Assembly: GCF_051622035.1 (NCBI RefSeq)
Contig: NC_135355.1
Location: forward strand, 33,089,986 to 33,153,985
Origin: Arctopsyche grandis
Lineage: Eukaryota; Arthropoda; Insecta; Trichoptera; Hydropsychidae
Direction of reading: 5' to 3'
Length of the DNA: 64,000 nucleotides
Below are positions 12,112 through 22,924 of this stretch, in pieces. The notes beneath the pieces are model-generated. The model saw only the letters and a program-made list of their open reading frames with translations. It was not told where the DNA came from and did not search any database. Position 1 is the first letter of the stretch, and each line of letters opens with the position of its first letter. The translations under genes and the position numbers were made by a program.

Positions 12112-12330
12112 TAAAAACAAACGATGGATAAACGTCAACGACTATCTCGCCCGGCAGATATCAACCGCGTCTTACACGATATTTTTGCACCATCGTAATG
12201 ACGGAGGATCTATTTACTTATATTGATGACTAAAATGAGCAATATGGCAAAGTATGAAAACGATCGGATAAGAGGCAAACTTTTTCCTGAATTGTAATCG
12301 TAAGTGAAACGTAAAGGAGGTATGTAAAAA
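12112..12330 (-). repeat. Family C repeat, partial
   Basis: CGTCTTACACGATATTTTT, CACCATCGTAATGACGGAGG, CAAAGTATGAAAACGATCGG and CGTAAGTGAAACGTAAAGG match the copies at 48915-49395 and, reversed, 22190-23310. Confidence 0.75.
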
Positions 12331-12335
12331 AGAAA

Positions 12336-13220
12336 ATCATTTCAAAAATGAACTAGATCGATACATTTCTAATCAACAATGATTTCTTATATGGAATTTT
12401 CAATTTTTATTTATGTTTTCGTATTACCATTTTAATAAAACATATAGATAATACAAAGATGAATATGCGGACGACACTGTTTTGAAAATGGTCTAAGAAA
12501 AGGTGGGCGAATTCAGTGGCGTACGCACGTTGTCGGTTCAATAAAATAAATTACAGTGTTTTATCAGGGCGGGCTTGTCACAATTTATTCAAGGGAACAG
12601 GTGCATTACAGGTGGACAGAGGGTGGATGCCTTGAAAAAGTGTTGACCCATGCCAATCAGGACCAGGATTACATTCATGAGGACCCCTACGGGATGCTTT
12701 ATATCCCAAATACACGAGTAGTGGTATAGCTATACTATTATTGTATAGGTATACTTTCTGTACGGTTGTACATATATATATTTTTTATTTCATATTGTAC
12801 GAACACATGTATAAAGCTCGACGCTGCGAAAAAGGAGATAAATAAAAGACGTAGTGTACATAGCAACTTTTGCAAACATAAATAATCTGGCCTTGTGGAA
12901 AACTGCGTTAGGTGAAAATGCGAAGAAAACAAATGACCCAGACCGCTTCCAACATCCCATGGCAAATTATGTAGAATTTATAAAATATCTTTTATATCTT
13001 GTTTGTGTGTTGCAAAAGTTGTGTTTATTTTTAATTTTTATTATATTAAAGTTTCATAAAATGATATTAATCATTTTTTATTATATTTATGCATCAAATA
13101 CCTCTTTATTCATTTTTTATATTATTCAATATAATTTCAATCAGTTAGTTAATTTTTAGTTAGAAATTTATCACAGACAAATTTATTCAGTCGGGCTTAA
13201 TTAATCTTTTTAATATTGTA
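12336..13220. other. No feature recognised
   Basis: CAGTGGCGTACGCACG at about 12513 looks like one hAT-type terminus, but no matching opposite end was seen. From 12980 the sequence is strongly AT-rich. Confidence 0.45.
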
Positions 13221-13224
13221 GCGT

Positions 13225-13520
13225 GGAAGTGTAGAGCGGTTTCCGAGATAGACGCAGCGAGTACTGGTAGAAGTAGTTTATTGTTCTTGATCCGTCGGTT
13301 GAGTTTATTGTTGAGTTTATCTTCAGTTTAATGTTGAGCTCCGAATGAAACGTAGAATAAAACAGCATGTACCCTAGCAGAGAGCTCATTGGTCGATGGG
13401 TCGTGAGACCTTATTGGCTGTTGTATAAAGCTTGTTCATACGTCAAGGCGTTTTTGGCGCGAACGTGCGATCAGGCGATTAGTCATGGTAAAACAGTGGT
13501 CCACGAACACCCATTACCTA
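13225..13520 (-). repeat. Family H repeat, copy 2
   Basis: Reverse-complement match: GGTCGATGGGTCGTGAGACC, TTATTGGCTGTTGTAT and GGCGCGAACGTG correspond to the other two copies. Confidence 0.72.
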
Positions 13521-13634
13521 ATCTCTTTATTACAATATCATCACTAATACCTACATACATAATTATTTGTTTTATATTTATATAATGTGTTATTTTATTT
13601 TAAAATTATTGTATTCTTTTTATTTTTTGTTTAA

Positions 13635-13700
13635 AGATAGTGATGACTTGGAACTACTAATCTATAATGTCACTATGGCGAAATTGTAATAAATAATTAA
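13635..13700 (+). repeat. SINE 3' end, type-3 hairpin
   Basis: ATAGTGATGAC...GTCACTATGG encloses GGAACTACTAATCTATAATG, followed by AAATTGTAATAAATAATTAAATAA. It matches 57768-57808 and 59468-59508. The body of this SINE is absent. Confidence 0.6.
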
Positions 13701-13704
13701 ATAA

Positions 13705-13960
13705 CCAGCAAAATAGATCAGTGGTTTGCATGTAATGCTTTCGGGTTCTATTCCTGATCAGACTTTGGATATGTGATTTCAACGTCGATTGTTTCTTTTC
13801 AGAGTTAGTACTTGCCAAATTATCTGATTTCATTGGAAAAGTTTCCAACAAATTGGCAATACTAGCTATTTCTCGTAAAATTTGGATTTGCAGTATCTCA
13901 TGATTTGTGGATATTTAAAATGCTGCAAAAATTTCTCCATATGTACATATGTACATAATT
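13705..13960 (+). mobile_element. tRNA-headed SINE, degraded
   Basis: GATCAGTGGTTTGCATGTAA head, GGGTTCTATTCC as box B remnant, body with TCTGATTTCATTGGAAAAG, and TGCTGCAAAAATTT before a microsatellite-like end. Confidence 0.68.
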
Positions 13961-14580
13961 TCTCCATATGTACTCTAGACACGTTGCACTCTTTTAACTT
14001 GATCCTTTCAATACTAATTCCCAAAAATATTCTTATCTGCAGCGCGTTTATCGTATGTTTAACGGAGAGCTGAATGAGGTTGATCTGTTTGGTATTTCCC
14101 TACATCAATTCTGGTCTAACATCGAGAGAATCTTGACCGATTGATTCATTTCTTCTCCTATTCTATTTTATAACCTTTTTCCAATATTTCCAATATTTTT
14201 ATACTTTAGTTTAGTTATGTAATGTGCTATTTAATCATGTTATAGCTTTTATTCTTTTCCTTTTCATTTGTTTATTTTGTATTTCCCTTTTTCATTTGTT
14301 TTATATTTGTAAATTTCAATTTCTTCTTATATTCTATTTTATAACCTTTTTCCAATATTTTAATACTATAGTTTAATTATCTATTTTGTCATGTTATAGC
14401 CTTTATTCTTTTCGTTTTCATTTGTTTTCCTTATATTTATCTTTTTCATTTTTTTTATAATCTTTGTAAAAATCTGTTATTGGACTCGGATGTTACATAT
14501 ATTATATATTTACTATTTGTTTTTTATACATATCTATGTACATCCTGTTGTCTGTTGATTTTTCAATAAATAAAATATGT
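13951..14580 (+). pseudogene. Possible LINE 3' end with tandemly duplicated 3' UTR
   Basis: A short frame ending near 14145 reads RMFNGELNEVDLFGISLHQF and stops after IERILTD. A T-rich stretch follows, containing two ~130-bp tandem copies (about 14155-14285 and 14318-14450; both carry ATTCTATTTTATAACCTTTT and CATGTTATAGC). The region ends in TTTTTCAATAAATAAAAT. The A-rich end is consistent with a non-LTR element. The family is not recognised. Confidence 0.4.
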
Positions 14581-15134
14581 ATGTATGTATGTCTCTATGA
14601 TAATTGTAATGTTTGATGATCGATGTTTGTAATTGGCCTTGAATAATACTTATGTACAATGTTGACAATACATGTCTTGTTAATAAAAATTGGTGTTAGA
14701 TTACTGTATAAATAAATGAATAAATATGTATATTCCTTCTGTAAATCTTCACCTGTACTTATGTACAATGATCCACCAGCCAAGTTACTAACAGCACATC
14801 ATCATATGTATATTTTTACTTCTTCTTAAATATTTCAATATCACTTTCAGATTTTGCCACCTAGGCAACCGATTTATCAAGTTTTCTACCATTTTTACAA
14901 GGTTTTTACTTAGTTTCATTTCGAAAATCGGTCTGATGAACTTTTATTTTGATTTTTAAATGCTTTTTATGATTAGTAAATTATGTTCACAATACATCTT
15001 ATGCCTATTTTAATAGCTACTGATCTACTGATCATTTTATATTTTACAATTTTAATTTAATTTTGTTAGTAATCATAGTATTATATTATTAAAATGTTAA
15101 TGTACAGAATAATAGGAAAAAAGCTCAAAAACCT

Positions 15135-15291
15135 ATTAACAATTCTTATAAATGCTCATAATACATCTAATATAATATTAATTAAAGACTCTCTAAAGTC
15201 GACGACCTAAAGCAGATTATGTTTAGGTAATCTGTGTTTTTACCTGAAGGGTATAGAAATTTTGTTGTAATCACCAAGACTCTTGAAACTT
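15135..15291 (-). pseudogene. LINE family C: 3'-end-only copy
   Basis: The reverse complement matches the 3' end at 63840-63998 nearly base for base, for example GATTATGTTTAGGTAATCTG and CCTGAAGGGTATAGA. Homology stops at GACTCTT near 15291, as expected for severe 5' truncation during target-primed reverse transcription. Confidence 0.82.
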
Positions 15292-15444
15292 TGCCATTTT
15301 GGAGAGACTTTGAAACTTTGTAATTCCGATCGCTTTGAAACTTTGCCATTTTGCGAAGTTTGACCACCGATAGAGATTTAAATTGCTTCCGCTAGTTCGG
15401 TGGTGAAATATAATCGTAATAAACATGTTTAACTATCCAAAAAT

Positions 15445-15660
15445 TTTGGAGACGATGACAGTTGACCCTTTGCTACTAGCCTGTAGCCTTATATGTTTGA
15501 ATTTCCACCCCCCATTCGTTTTATCGGATTTTAATTGTTTAAACGCATACAATATTAACTTTTTTACACTATATCTTACAAAATTTTCATTGAAAGCTCT
15601 CATTATCTCTAATTTCTATTTTTACTTCACTAATTATCTTTATATTATAACTTTTATGTA
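15445..15660 (+). repeat. Family C repeat, 3' part
   Basis: GGATTTTAATTGTTTAAACG, CACTATATCTTACAAAATTT and CATTATCTCTAAT match the 3' part of the full copies (22430-22520; 23220-23300). Confidence 0.6.
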
Positions 15661-16420
15661 ATTTTTTCAAGACATCATTCTTAGTAAATATTTATATACG
15701 TTAATTATGCTTTAGTAACTGCAACATTTATAAACTTCTCGTACATCATCAACCGTATTTGTTTACCTTTTACAATACACATACATATGTATGTACATAT
15801 AGCATACATACATATGTATATGAATGTGGTTTCATTGGGTTTGAATTTTACTGTCAGTTTAGAGGAAGATAGCTTTAAGAAAGCGGGTTAATGCGTATGT
15901 AAAGTACTGAACTCGCCATTCTCGAGATCCAACTGAAGGGTTTAAGAGTGTAATTCGAGAGTTTTTCGAGGTCGACTCAATATTTAAAACGGTTGTGTGT
16001 AAAATTTTAATGTTTGGTCCCTATAAAAGTGACTTCTGGTTCTTTTGGTGTTTTTAGTGCGTTCGTTGCGCCTATAAATGTCGCATGGTTTACTGCCTCC
16101 GAGACCCATCCATCAGATCTTTTCGCGTGCTCTCCTCCTTCCAACCACCCGCACCACCCCCTGAATAATGAAAGAAGTAATTTATCCGGTGACGGGACAC
16201 GTTCTGCAATGTAATTAAAACCAGAAATTAATTGCTCATGTAATAAAACGCAGCAAAGAAAGTGTCGACCCGAGTCGCTCGTCTTTCTTTCTATTCATTA
16301 ATACTAATATCAACTATTATTTTTTATTCATGCACCACTCTTCGTTCAGCTTTGTTAGGCAGAAAAGTACACAATGGTCATAGATATTGGTAGATACTTA
16401 AATTTGTAGATACTTGGGAT
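15661..16420. other. No feature recognised
   Basis: Palindromic ACATACATATGTATGTACAT-type motif at 15779-15815. 15830-16270 is less AT-rich and unrepeated in the window. Confidence 0.45.
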
Positions 16421-16970
16421 CAGTGGTGGATCCAGGAAATTTGAAGCGTGGGGGCCATTTCTACATAATATTTAATACACCCATTTTTTTTTTCAAAAAT
16501 AAGAAAATCATAAAGATAAACAAGTAAATTTATTCGCATTTTATGAAATTATTATGTAGATATGGTTGAAAATTTCAATAGAGAAATTATTTTCGAAAAT
16601 GCATTTATTATGTATTAAATATTAAACTTTTTGAAAAGATTGATTTTTCGCGGAATTGTCGTGCGCTGAGTTGTCGGGGTACCTGTAACGTATCTGACTT
16701 TTTTCTTTAAAAACGGTAATTCCCAGTGTAGGCGAAGGATCATGGATCAGCTGCATTGATTATACACATGATTAAACGTCAGAGTGGTCTGTTCACTAAT
16801 GTCTGTTCACCCCCGATTCAATAATGCTACTTTTTGAACCAAAAAGCGCGTTTGGATTGCGTTTTTAAAAACCAAATGCGAATTTTAATTATTATGTATA
16901 TGTATAATATTATGTAGTTCTCAAGGGTGGTGGCTATTGACCTTGTGCCACTACCGTGGATCCGCCAGTG
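16421..16970. mobile_element. Non-autonomous hAT element, 550 bp
   Basis: Left end CAGTGGTGGATCCA, right end TGGATCCGCCAGTG (complement CACTGGCGGATCCA). Flanks are CTTGGGAT (16413-16420) and CTGGGGAT (16971-16978), a 7/8 match expected of an hAT 8-bp target duplication. The interior has no transposase remnant that I can see. Confidence 0.82.
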
Positions 16971-18012
16971 CTGGGGATATATAATAAATAATATATTGCA
17001 TATAAGGTATATTTTGCGTGAAATTTGTTTTGCACAGTATATTTTGCCCATTTATCCTTACATAATATTTTTTTTCATTTTAAATTGAATTTTGATAGAA
17101 TGAAATTTAATAACGAAGTAAAATTATAACTCCATAACATATTGTTCGTTTGTATCGCCGTTTTGTGATCTCCTCGAGCAAAAAAAAAAAAATAGCCTTT
17201 CATGTTATCGAATCGTCCCATTGAAACGTTTTCAATAATAGAGAGATACTGTACGTACATTATTCGGTGATCGACGTTGAAATTCGTGGCCTCTTTGTAA
17301 ATTAGGGAGAAAGCATGTCGTCTTATTGAGAAAATCACAAAAGAGTATATGTATGTACGTGGAAGGTATTCCAAGAACTTTCTCATTTATTGCCGAGTAC
17401 AATCAATATTTTCTGATACGTTCCCGTTCAAAGGCTTTTAATTCAATTTTCCACGATTCACATTTACGAAATTTGATACTCTATATTTTTCAAAAATATG
17501 TTGGCTATAAACGATTTTAGTTTCAAGCTTTCGTCAGAACGCCTTTTGATCTTCATGTCAGAGAAAGCTATTGATTATATGGCTGCTATGAATATAATTT
17601 GATCAAACGTTGTTTCTAAGAAGACTTTAAACTAACAAATTTAAACTAATATACAAATTTAATACGTATAATATAGCGTTGTTAAGAAAACTCTGTTACG
17701 GATGTTGTATTTCTTTTCTTCCAAATCTTATTCAAAACATGTTCGTCTGTCTTGATTTCGGAAAAAAATATCAAATATTAATTTTCATAACGGTAAATTT
17801 TTATAATTATCAATTGAATTCATTTCACTTCAGTTAAGAAATATTTAAAAGAGGCTGTGAATTAATTATGTAGTTTGGTTTTAAAAGTGTGACCTACATA
17901 TTTACGTATATGTATGTATGTACATAATTGGCATTATAGAGCTTTTATTTAAAACACATAACATCACAAATACGGTACATAACCTAGTCTAAATACTTAA
18001 TATAACCTACAA
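16971..18012. other. No feature recognised
   Basis: AT-rich, no repeats shared with the rest of the window apart from short ATGTATGTAC motifs. Confidence 0.45.
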
Positions 18013-18262
18013 ACGAGGCGTCATATTTGAAAGTTGCGGAAGTCCAATTGTTAGTACGAAAAACACTGTTTCTGTTTGACTTAATTCACAAACTGACATC
18101 ATTTACTATATTTCAATTTGTTCAGAATCTCGGAAAAGCAGAATAGACGTATTTCATGGTACCAGTATTTTTAACTGTTTTTAAACGCAAATCATTGTAT
18201 TGAATTTTTTTTGTGAAATATTTCTCCAAATAAATGGCACTTTTAAATATTACGACACATAT
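18013..18262. mobile_element. MITE family M, copy A
   Basis: GAGGCGTCATATTTGAAAGT at the left and ACTTTTAAATATTACGACAC at the right form degraded terminal inverted repeats. The interior (CTGTTTGACTTAATTCACAA, AGAATCTCGGAAAAGCAGAA) matches copies B and C. Confidence 0.78.
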
Positions 18263-18271
18263 GTTTTATAG

Positions 18272-18591
18272 CGGTCTCCGTGACGAGCCAGAATGTTAAA
18301 TTACAGAAAACACAAATATCGGAAGGCAAAGATTGAAAATAGAAAGATCTTAAGTCGAAAGATCAAAAAAAAAGGGTGCATGGTAAACGGTACATACTCA
18401 CTTAATTTGCGCGAGCAGGGTACAACAGGAACAAGAGGAGCAGGCTTTTCCTCCCTTATTCTGCGCGTGCACATTAATACGGGATACGCACATTAATACG
18501 CGCACATTAATAAGATCTTTCGATTTTCGATCTTTGCCTTCCGATATTTGTGTTTTCTGTAATTTAACATTCTGGCTCGTCACGTAGACCC
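18272..18591. mobile_element. Foldback/MULE-like MITE with 81-bp inverted repeats
   Basis: Arms 18272-18352 and 18511-18591 are inverted copies differing at about five positions (CGTGACGAGCCAGAATGTTA, AATATCGGAAGGCAAAGAT, GAAAGATCTTA). The direct flank GTTTTATAG occurs at 18263-18271 and 18592-18600, a perfect 9-bp duplication. Long inverted repeats with a 9-bp duplication are typical of Mutator-like elements. The loop is GC-richer and contains CACATTAATACG direct repeats. Confidence 0.85.
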
Positions 18592-18816
18592 GTTTTATAG
18601 CTATGTATGTAAATATATACATACATATGTACGTAAATATTTATATATGTGCATGTGCAATGTGTGAACTTGCAAGAAGGGAATTTCAAATGTAAAAAAA
18701 AGTTTAATATGTAATAATAGCACTGAGCAATAAAAATATCACTTTTTTGAGTTACCACAGTGGAGATTCCTGAGTTTGATTCCATGAAAGTTTATTGATT
18801 TTTAGATGCAGTTTAA

Positions 18817-20079
18817 CAGTGGCGTAACTACCGCGCCCGCAGACCCCGCAATGCGGGGGGGGGCACCGAGGCTTGGGGGGCGCCGCAAAGCGGCGTGCCT
18901 TTTTTGCAGATTTTTTAATTTGTTCTGTAATTTCTTTGCAATAATTTTTTTAAAAACCTCTGTTATTTTTTAACCTATTTGCATCTCGTTTTATTGTATT
19001 TACATATAGCTGACAATTCTCTCTTATTCTTGTATATATTTTTCTTAAAACAACGTGTTAAAACAATAAAATAAAATTATATGAGGCGTAAAAACGTAAA
19101 AATTTATAAATTTATAAATTTTTAGCTGTCAACATTAACAGGTGGGAAGTTTTTCAGGAAAATTCATCATCAGTTACTTTAAACAGATTATGCACTGCTT
19201 GTTGGTCGTCCAGATTAGACTCTCAAGTTCCTTCAATCAAAAAACGCTGATGATATCAGTGGTCAGTCTATGATTAGACTGAGCACTGATGCATATTGCG
19301 AGATCAGTAATTTTAGAAATAAATTTGAAGGATTCGTAACAATTTCAACAATATTAGGGTTGAAGCCAAAATTGAATCTAAAAGCATTTCGATGAACTTA
19401 GTCATGATATACGATTCCAGGATCCATTAAAAGAAATTTTGAACAATTTTTAATGCGGCACTAAACGTAACCTATGTATGTAAGTGCAAATGAAGGTTCG
19501 TATCACGTTATTTAAACATTGTTTCAAAGTTCGCTTTCCTGCAAAACAATTATCAGATGACGATTTACATATATGTATGTACATATGTATATCATGAAGC
19601 TATGTCTCTAGCCAACTAATATGTCAATGATTTTGACAAATCATTGCCTGATCAGATACTTGATTTCCGTTCGTGCTTAAAAGAAAATAAAGAAGATCAA
19701 CGTGTTCATAATTTGGCAAAGCTCTTCATTTGTAATTTTTATAATTTAAATTCGTCATTTAAATTATCTTGTTCCTCACGCTTCCGGTAACTGTAGCCAC
19801 TACGGAGGGCTCGTTCACAAGTTGAAACTTATTAAAAATTACTTAAGGTCAACTATGTCACAACATCGTCTTAAAGTATTAGCAATGATTAGTATTACAT
19901 TTTAACAAAATAGTCGTGTTTGCCAATGAGTCCAGAAAAAAGTTTTTCTACGTAAAAAAGGTATGAATTATTAATTTGGAAAGTTATTTTGCTGTAAAGA
20001 AATAATATGAATATATGGGGGGAGGGGGCGCCTTAAAATACTTTGCGGGGGGGCGCCTGGAATTCACGCTACGCCACTG
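18817..20079 (+). mobile_element. Decayed hAT transposon, 1263 bp
   Basis: Left end CAGTGGCGTAACTACCGCGC, right end CACGCTACGCCACTG. Next to the ends are C/G-rich subterminal blocks (GGGGGGGCACCGAGGC; GGGGGGGCGCCTGG), also inverted. Flanks GCAGTTTA and GCAGTTAT resemble an 8-bp duplication with a mutation. A 32-codon relic of the C-terminal hAT dimerisation domain survives inside. The transposase is otherwise destroyed. Confidence 0.82.
19810..19905 (+). pseudogene. hAT transposase C-terminal dimerisation relic
   Basis: Reads LVHKLKLIKNYLRSTMSQHR then LKVLAMISITF before a stop. The KLKLIKNYLRSTMSQ.RL..LAMISI pattern is the hAT-family dimerisation region as seen in ZMYM1-like transposases. 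The surrounding frame carries stops. Confidence 0.75.
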
Positions 20080-20120
20080 CGCAGTTATCATATTTATTTG
20101 TAAAACTCTAACTCAAACTC

Positions 20121-20500
20121 TAGTATTGCTGTGCCAAAAGAGAGTATTGAAATCAATAGTCAAATGCTTTTTCTGTTGATTGATTTTTTATTGCTTTAAA
20201 ACGGTTATAATTAATTATTTAGCAAATTTTTAAATTCAAAAATATATTTTCCCGTGCTATTTATTCGTTTATCGGGTCAGTTTTTTAATTCACTACGCTA
20301 AAAAGGATTGGTTTTATAACCAATCATATATTTTTATTTATTACCAATTCAAGCGGTAAATGATTTTAAATTGCGTTATGAAGTGTTCTAGAAGGAGTGT
20401 TCATCGCTCGTGAGTGAGCGTGGGCGAATGAGATCGAATGAGTAGGAATTTTCATTTGTCATCTCGCTCTTGCATCATACATACGGTCCTCAACAACAGC
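20121..20500 (+). repeat. Family B repeat, copy 1
   Basis: CTAGTATTGCTGTGCCAAAA, TTATTGCTTTAAAAC, AAGGATTGGTTTTATAACC and GCGGTAAATGATTTTAAATT match 28082-28440; the 3' part continues through GAAGTGTTCTAGAAGG and a GAGCG-rich stretch in both. Confidence 0.75.
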
Positions 20501-20660
20501 ATTTTGTTTAACTTAATTTAAATTTTTTATCGCACGGATTACTATGTATACTATATATAAAAACGGACTGTCGCTAAATATATTTGTATATTTGTATATT
20601 TGTATATTTGTATATTTGTATGTGACGGACGATCAACCATCAACCAGTATGGGGAACAAA

Positions 20661-21079
20661 TTTTTTTTTTTTTTCATATTTTTCAGTTTTTTAATTTTTT
20701 TCATTTTTTCAGTTTTTTCATTTTTTTCATTTTTTCAGTTTTTTCATTTTTTTCATTTTTTCAGTTTTTTCATTTTTTTCATTTTTTTCATTTTTTCAGT
20801 TTTTTCATTTTTTTCATTTTTTCAGTTTTTTCATTTTTTTCATTTTTTTCATTTTTTCAGTTTTTTCATTTTTTTCATTTTTTCAGTTTTTTCTTTTTTT
20901 TTCATTTTTTTCATTTTTTCAGTTTTTTCATTTTTTTCATTTTTTCAGTTTTTTCATTTTTTTCATTTTTTCAGTTTTTTCATTTTTTTCATTTTTTTCA
21001 TTTTTTCAGTTTTTTCATTTTTTTCATTTTTTCAGTTTTTCATTTTTTTCATTTTTTTCATTTTTTCAGTTTTTTCATT
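20661..21079 (+). repeat. 26-bp T-rich minisatellite
   Basis: Unit CAG-T6-CA-T7-CA-T6 (26 bp), with some units extended by nine bases (35 bp). About 14 units. Translation gives only Phe/His/Ser runs in every frame; not a gene. Confidence 0.9.
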
Positions 21080-21660
21080 GCCGGGGGCGCTGGCGGCGCT
21101 GGGGGCGAAGCCCCCGGGGTGCCAAAGGCATCGGGGCGCTGGGGGCGCCGGAGGCGTCGGCGGCGCTGGGGGCGAAGCCCACGGGATGCCGAAGGCATCG
21201 GGGACGCTGGGGGCGAAGCCCCCGGGGTGCCGAAGGCATCGGGGGGGCTGGGGGCGACGGGATGCCGAAGGCATCGGGGACGCTGGGGGCGAAGCCCCCG
21301 GGGTGCCGAAGGCATCGGGGGGGCTGGGGGCGCCGGAGGCGTCGGCGGCGCTGGGGGCGAAGCCCCCGGGGTGCCGAAGGCATCGGGGGTGCTGGGGGCG
21401 CCGGAGGCGTCGGCGGCGCTGGGGGCGAAGCCCCCGGGGTGCCGAAGGCGTCGGGGGGGCTGGGGGCGCCGGAGGCGTCGGCGGCGCTGGGGGCGAAGCC
21501 CCCGGGGTGCCGAAGGCATCGGGGGTGCTGGGGGCGCCGGAGGCGTCGGCGGCGCTGGGGGCGAAGCCCCCGGGGTGCCGAAGGCGTCGGGGGCGCCGGA
21601 GGCGTCGGCGGCGCTGGGGCCGAAGGCCCCGGAGCGACGGAGGCATCGGGGGCAAAGGCG
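21080..21660 (+). repeat. 68-bp GC-rich minisatellite
   Basis: From about 21351 units repeat with exact 68-bp spacing (21351, 21419, 21487, 21555); earlier units are shorter variants. Each unit contains the self-complementary GGGGGCGAAGCCCCC and GGCGCCGGAGGCGTCGG. As 68 is not a multiple of three, all frames on both strands stay open (Gly/Ala/Pro/Arg-rich), which explains the long overlapping ORFs. Strikingly GC-rich in an AT-rich window. Confidence 0.92.
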
Positions 21661-21910
21661 TCAGGAGGTCGGCGATGCACAAAACGTAGTTCGTAATTCG
21701 TAATCACTTCGTAATTCGTGCATCAATTTCTTTCCGAAACCAGTCGATTCAATATCTTTAACTTTATTTTTATTCGAGTTTCAATTCCTTTTCGAAACCA
21801 CCCGTTGAAATCAACGGGTCCAACACTAGTATTTAGATAAAAAAATATTTTGAGATAGAAAACGAATTCTTGTGAAATAACAAAATGACCCATTAAATGC
21901 GTAATAGCGA

Positions 21911-22190
21911 TAAATCTAGTATTGCTGTGCCAAAACAGAGTATTGGAATCAATAGCAAATTGTTTTTCCTATTAATTGATTTTTATTGCTTTAAAATATT
22001 ATTAGCGAGTTTCAAAAGTCAAAAATATACTTTTTTCTCACACAAGTCAAAAAATATATATAATATATGTATATTATTTTATGTGCTTATTTCGCCAGTT
22101 TTTAATTTCGCGACGTTTATAAGAATTGGTTTTGTATCTCAATTATTTTTTTTATACCATACCTACCTCTTATACGTTTCACATGTAAGC
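21911..22190 (+). repeat. Family B repeat, copy 2
   Basis: CTAGTATTGCTGTGCCAAAA, GAGTATTGGAATCAATAG, GATTTTTATTGCTTTAAAAT and ATAAGAATTGGTTTTGTATC match copy 1. Family C follows immediately. Confidence 0.72.
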
Positions 22191-22530
22191 GGTCATTTTT
22201 TATATCCCTTATCTCTTATCCGATCGTTTTCATACTTTGCCATATTGCTCATTTTGGTCATCAATATAAGTTAAGGTATCATCCGCAATTACGATGTTGA
22301 AAAAATATCGTATTAGACACGTTTGAAAATACCGCATCGTATTACACGGTGACGTTTATCTGTCACATTCATCATTCACATCGGTAGTTTCATTACTTTT
22401 CGCCCTGCCATCTCGCTGTCAAATTTTAATTATTTAAACGCCTATAACTTTTTCTTTTTTCACTCTATATTTTATAAAATTTGCATTATAGGTTGTCGTT
22501 ATCTCTAATATATAAATATTTATAGTTTTG
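22190..22530 (+). repeat. Family C repeat, full copy 1
   Basis: CTCTTATCCGATCGTTTTCA, TTTGGTCATCAATATAAGT, CCGCAATTACGATG, AATATCGTATTAGACACG, then AATTTTAATTATTTAAACGC and CTCTATATTTTATAAAATTT. Same order as 48915-49270 in reverse. Confidence 0.78.
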
Positions 22531-22534
22531 TGGA

Positions 22535-22745
22535 GGCTTGCTGAGCCAACGGTCTTGGGTGTTGCCACACCGGCCTTTATGCAGGGTGGAAACACTGTTC
22601 GGTGAGTCTGACAGAATGATGTTTAACCCATAACCTCAAATCAAAACAAACTTTCTAACCAATACAGGCTTAATATATGTACACAGATCAAACAGTGATA
22701 GTTTTATTTTTAGTTATTAGTTATCAGCTGATTTTTACTTTTACG
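22535..22745 (-). repeat. Unit shared in reverse with 47078-47150
   Basis: 22668-22742 (CAGGCTTAATATATGTACAC, AGATCAAACAGTGATAG, TTATCAGCTGATTTTTAC) is the reverse complement of 47078-47150, which lies just upstream of a short acidic ORF there. The GC-richer part 22535-22620 has no partner in the window. Confidence 0.65.
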
Positions 22746-22920
22746 AATACTATTAAGGAAAAATTTTGCCTCTTATCCAATCGTTTTCATACTTTACCAT
22801 TTTGCTCGCTTTGGTCATCAATATAAGTGGAAACATCATCCGGCATTACGATGGAGAAAAAAAAAATCATATTAGACACGTTTGAAAATACTCCCTCGAA
22901 GCTCTCCCTGACGTTAATTT
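22745..22920 (+). repeat. Family C repeat, partial
   Basis: TTGCCTCTTATCCAATCG, GCTTTGGTCATCAATATAAG, CGGCATTACGATGG and ATATTAGACACGTTTGAAAA. Confidence 0.75.
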
Positions 22921-22924
22921 TTAC

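Larger units (their letters stand above)
20551..21829 (+). mobile_element. Non-autonomous Helitron with expanded internal minisatellites
   Basis: The 5' end CTATATATAAAAACGGACTG resembles the Helitron start at 50958. The 3' end has the perfect palindrome ACCCGTTGA/TCAACGGGT followed ten bases later by CTAG|T. The last ~90 bp also match the Helitron end at 49544-49620 in reverse orientation. The interior comprises TTTGTATA repeats, a 26-bp T-rich array and a 68-bp GC-rich array. No Rep/helicase coding is present. The exact 5' base is uncertain. Confidence 0.68.

Noticed and set aside
12513..12530. hAT terminus CAGTGGCGTACGCACG
   Set aside because: No matching second end or target duplication within several kb, so an element cannot be defined.
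21080..21660. CRISPR-like direct repeats
   Set aside because: Head-to-tail units without unique spacers in eukaryotic DNA; a minisatellite.
20544..21703. Overlapping ORFs of 144-381 residues on both strands
   Set aside because: They arise from minisatellites of 26 and 68 bp, neither a multiple of three; every frame stays open and the products are Phe/His/Ser or Gly/Ala/Pro/Arg repeats.
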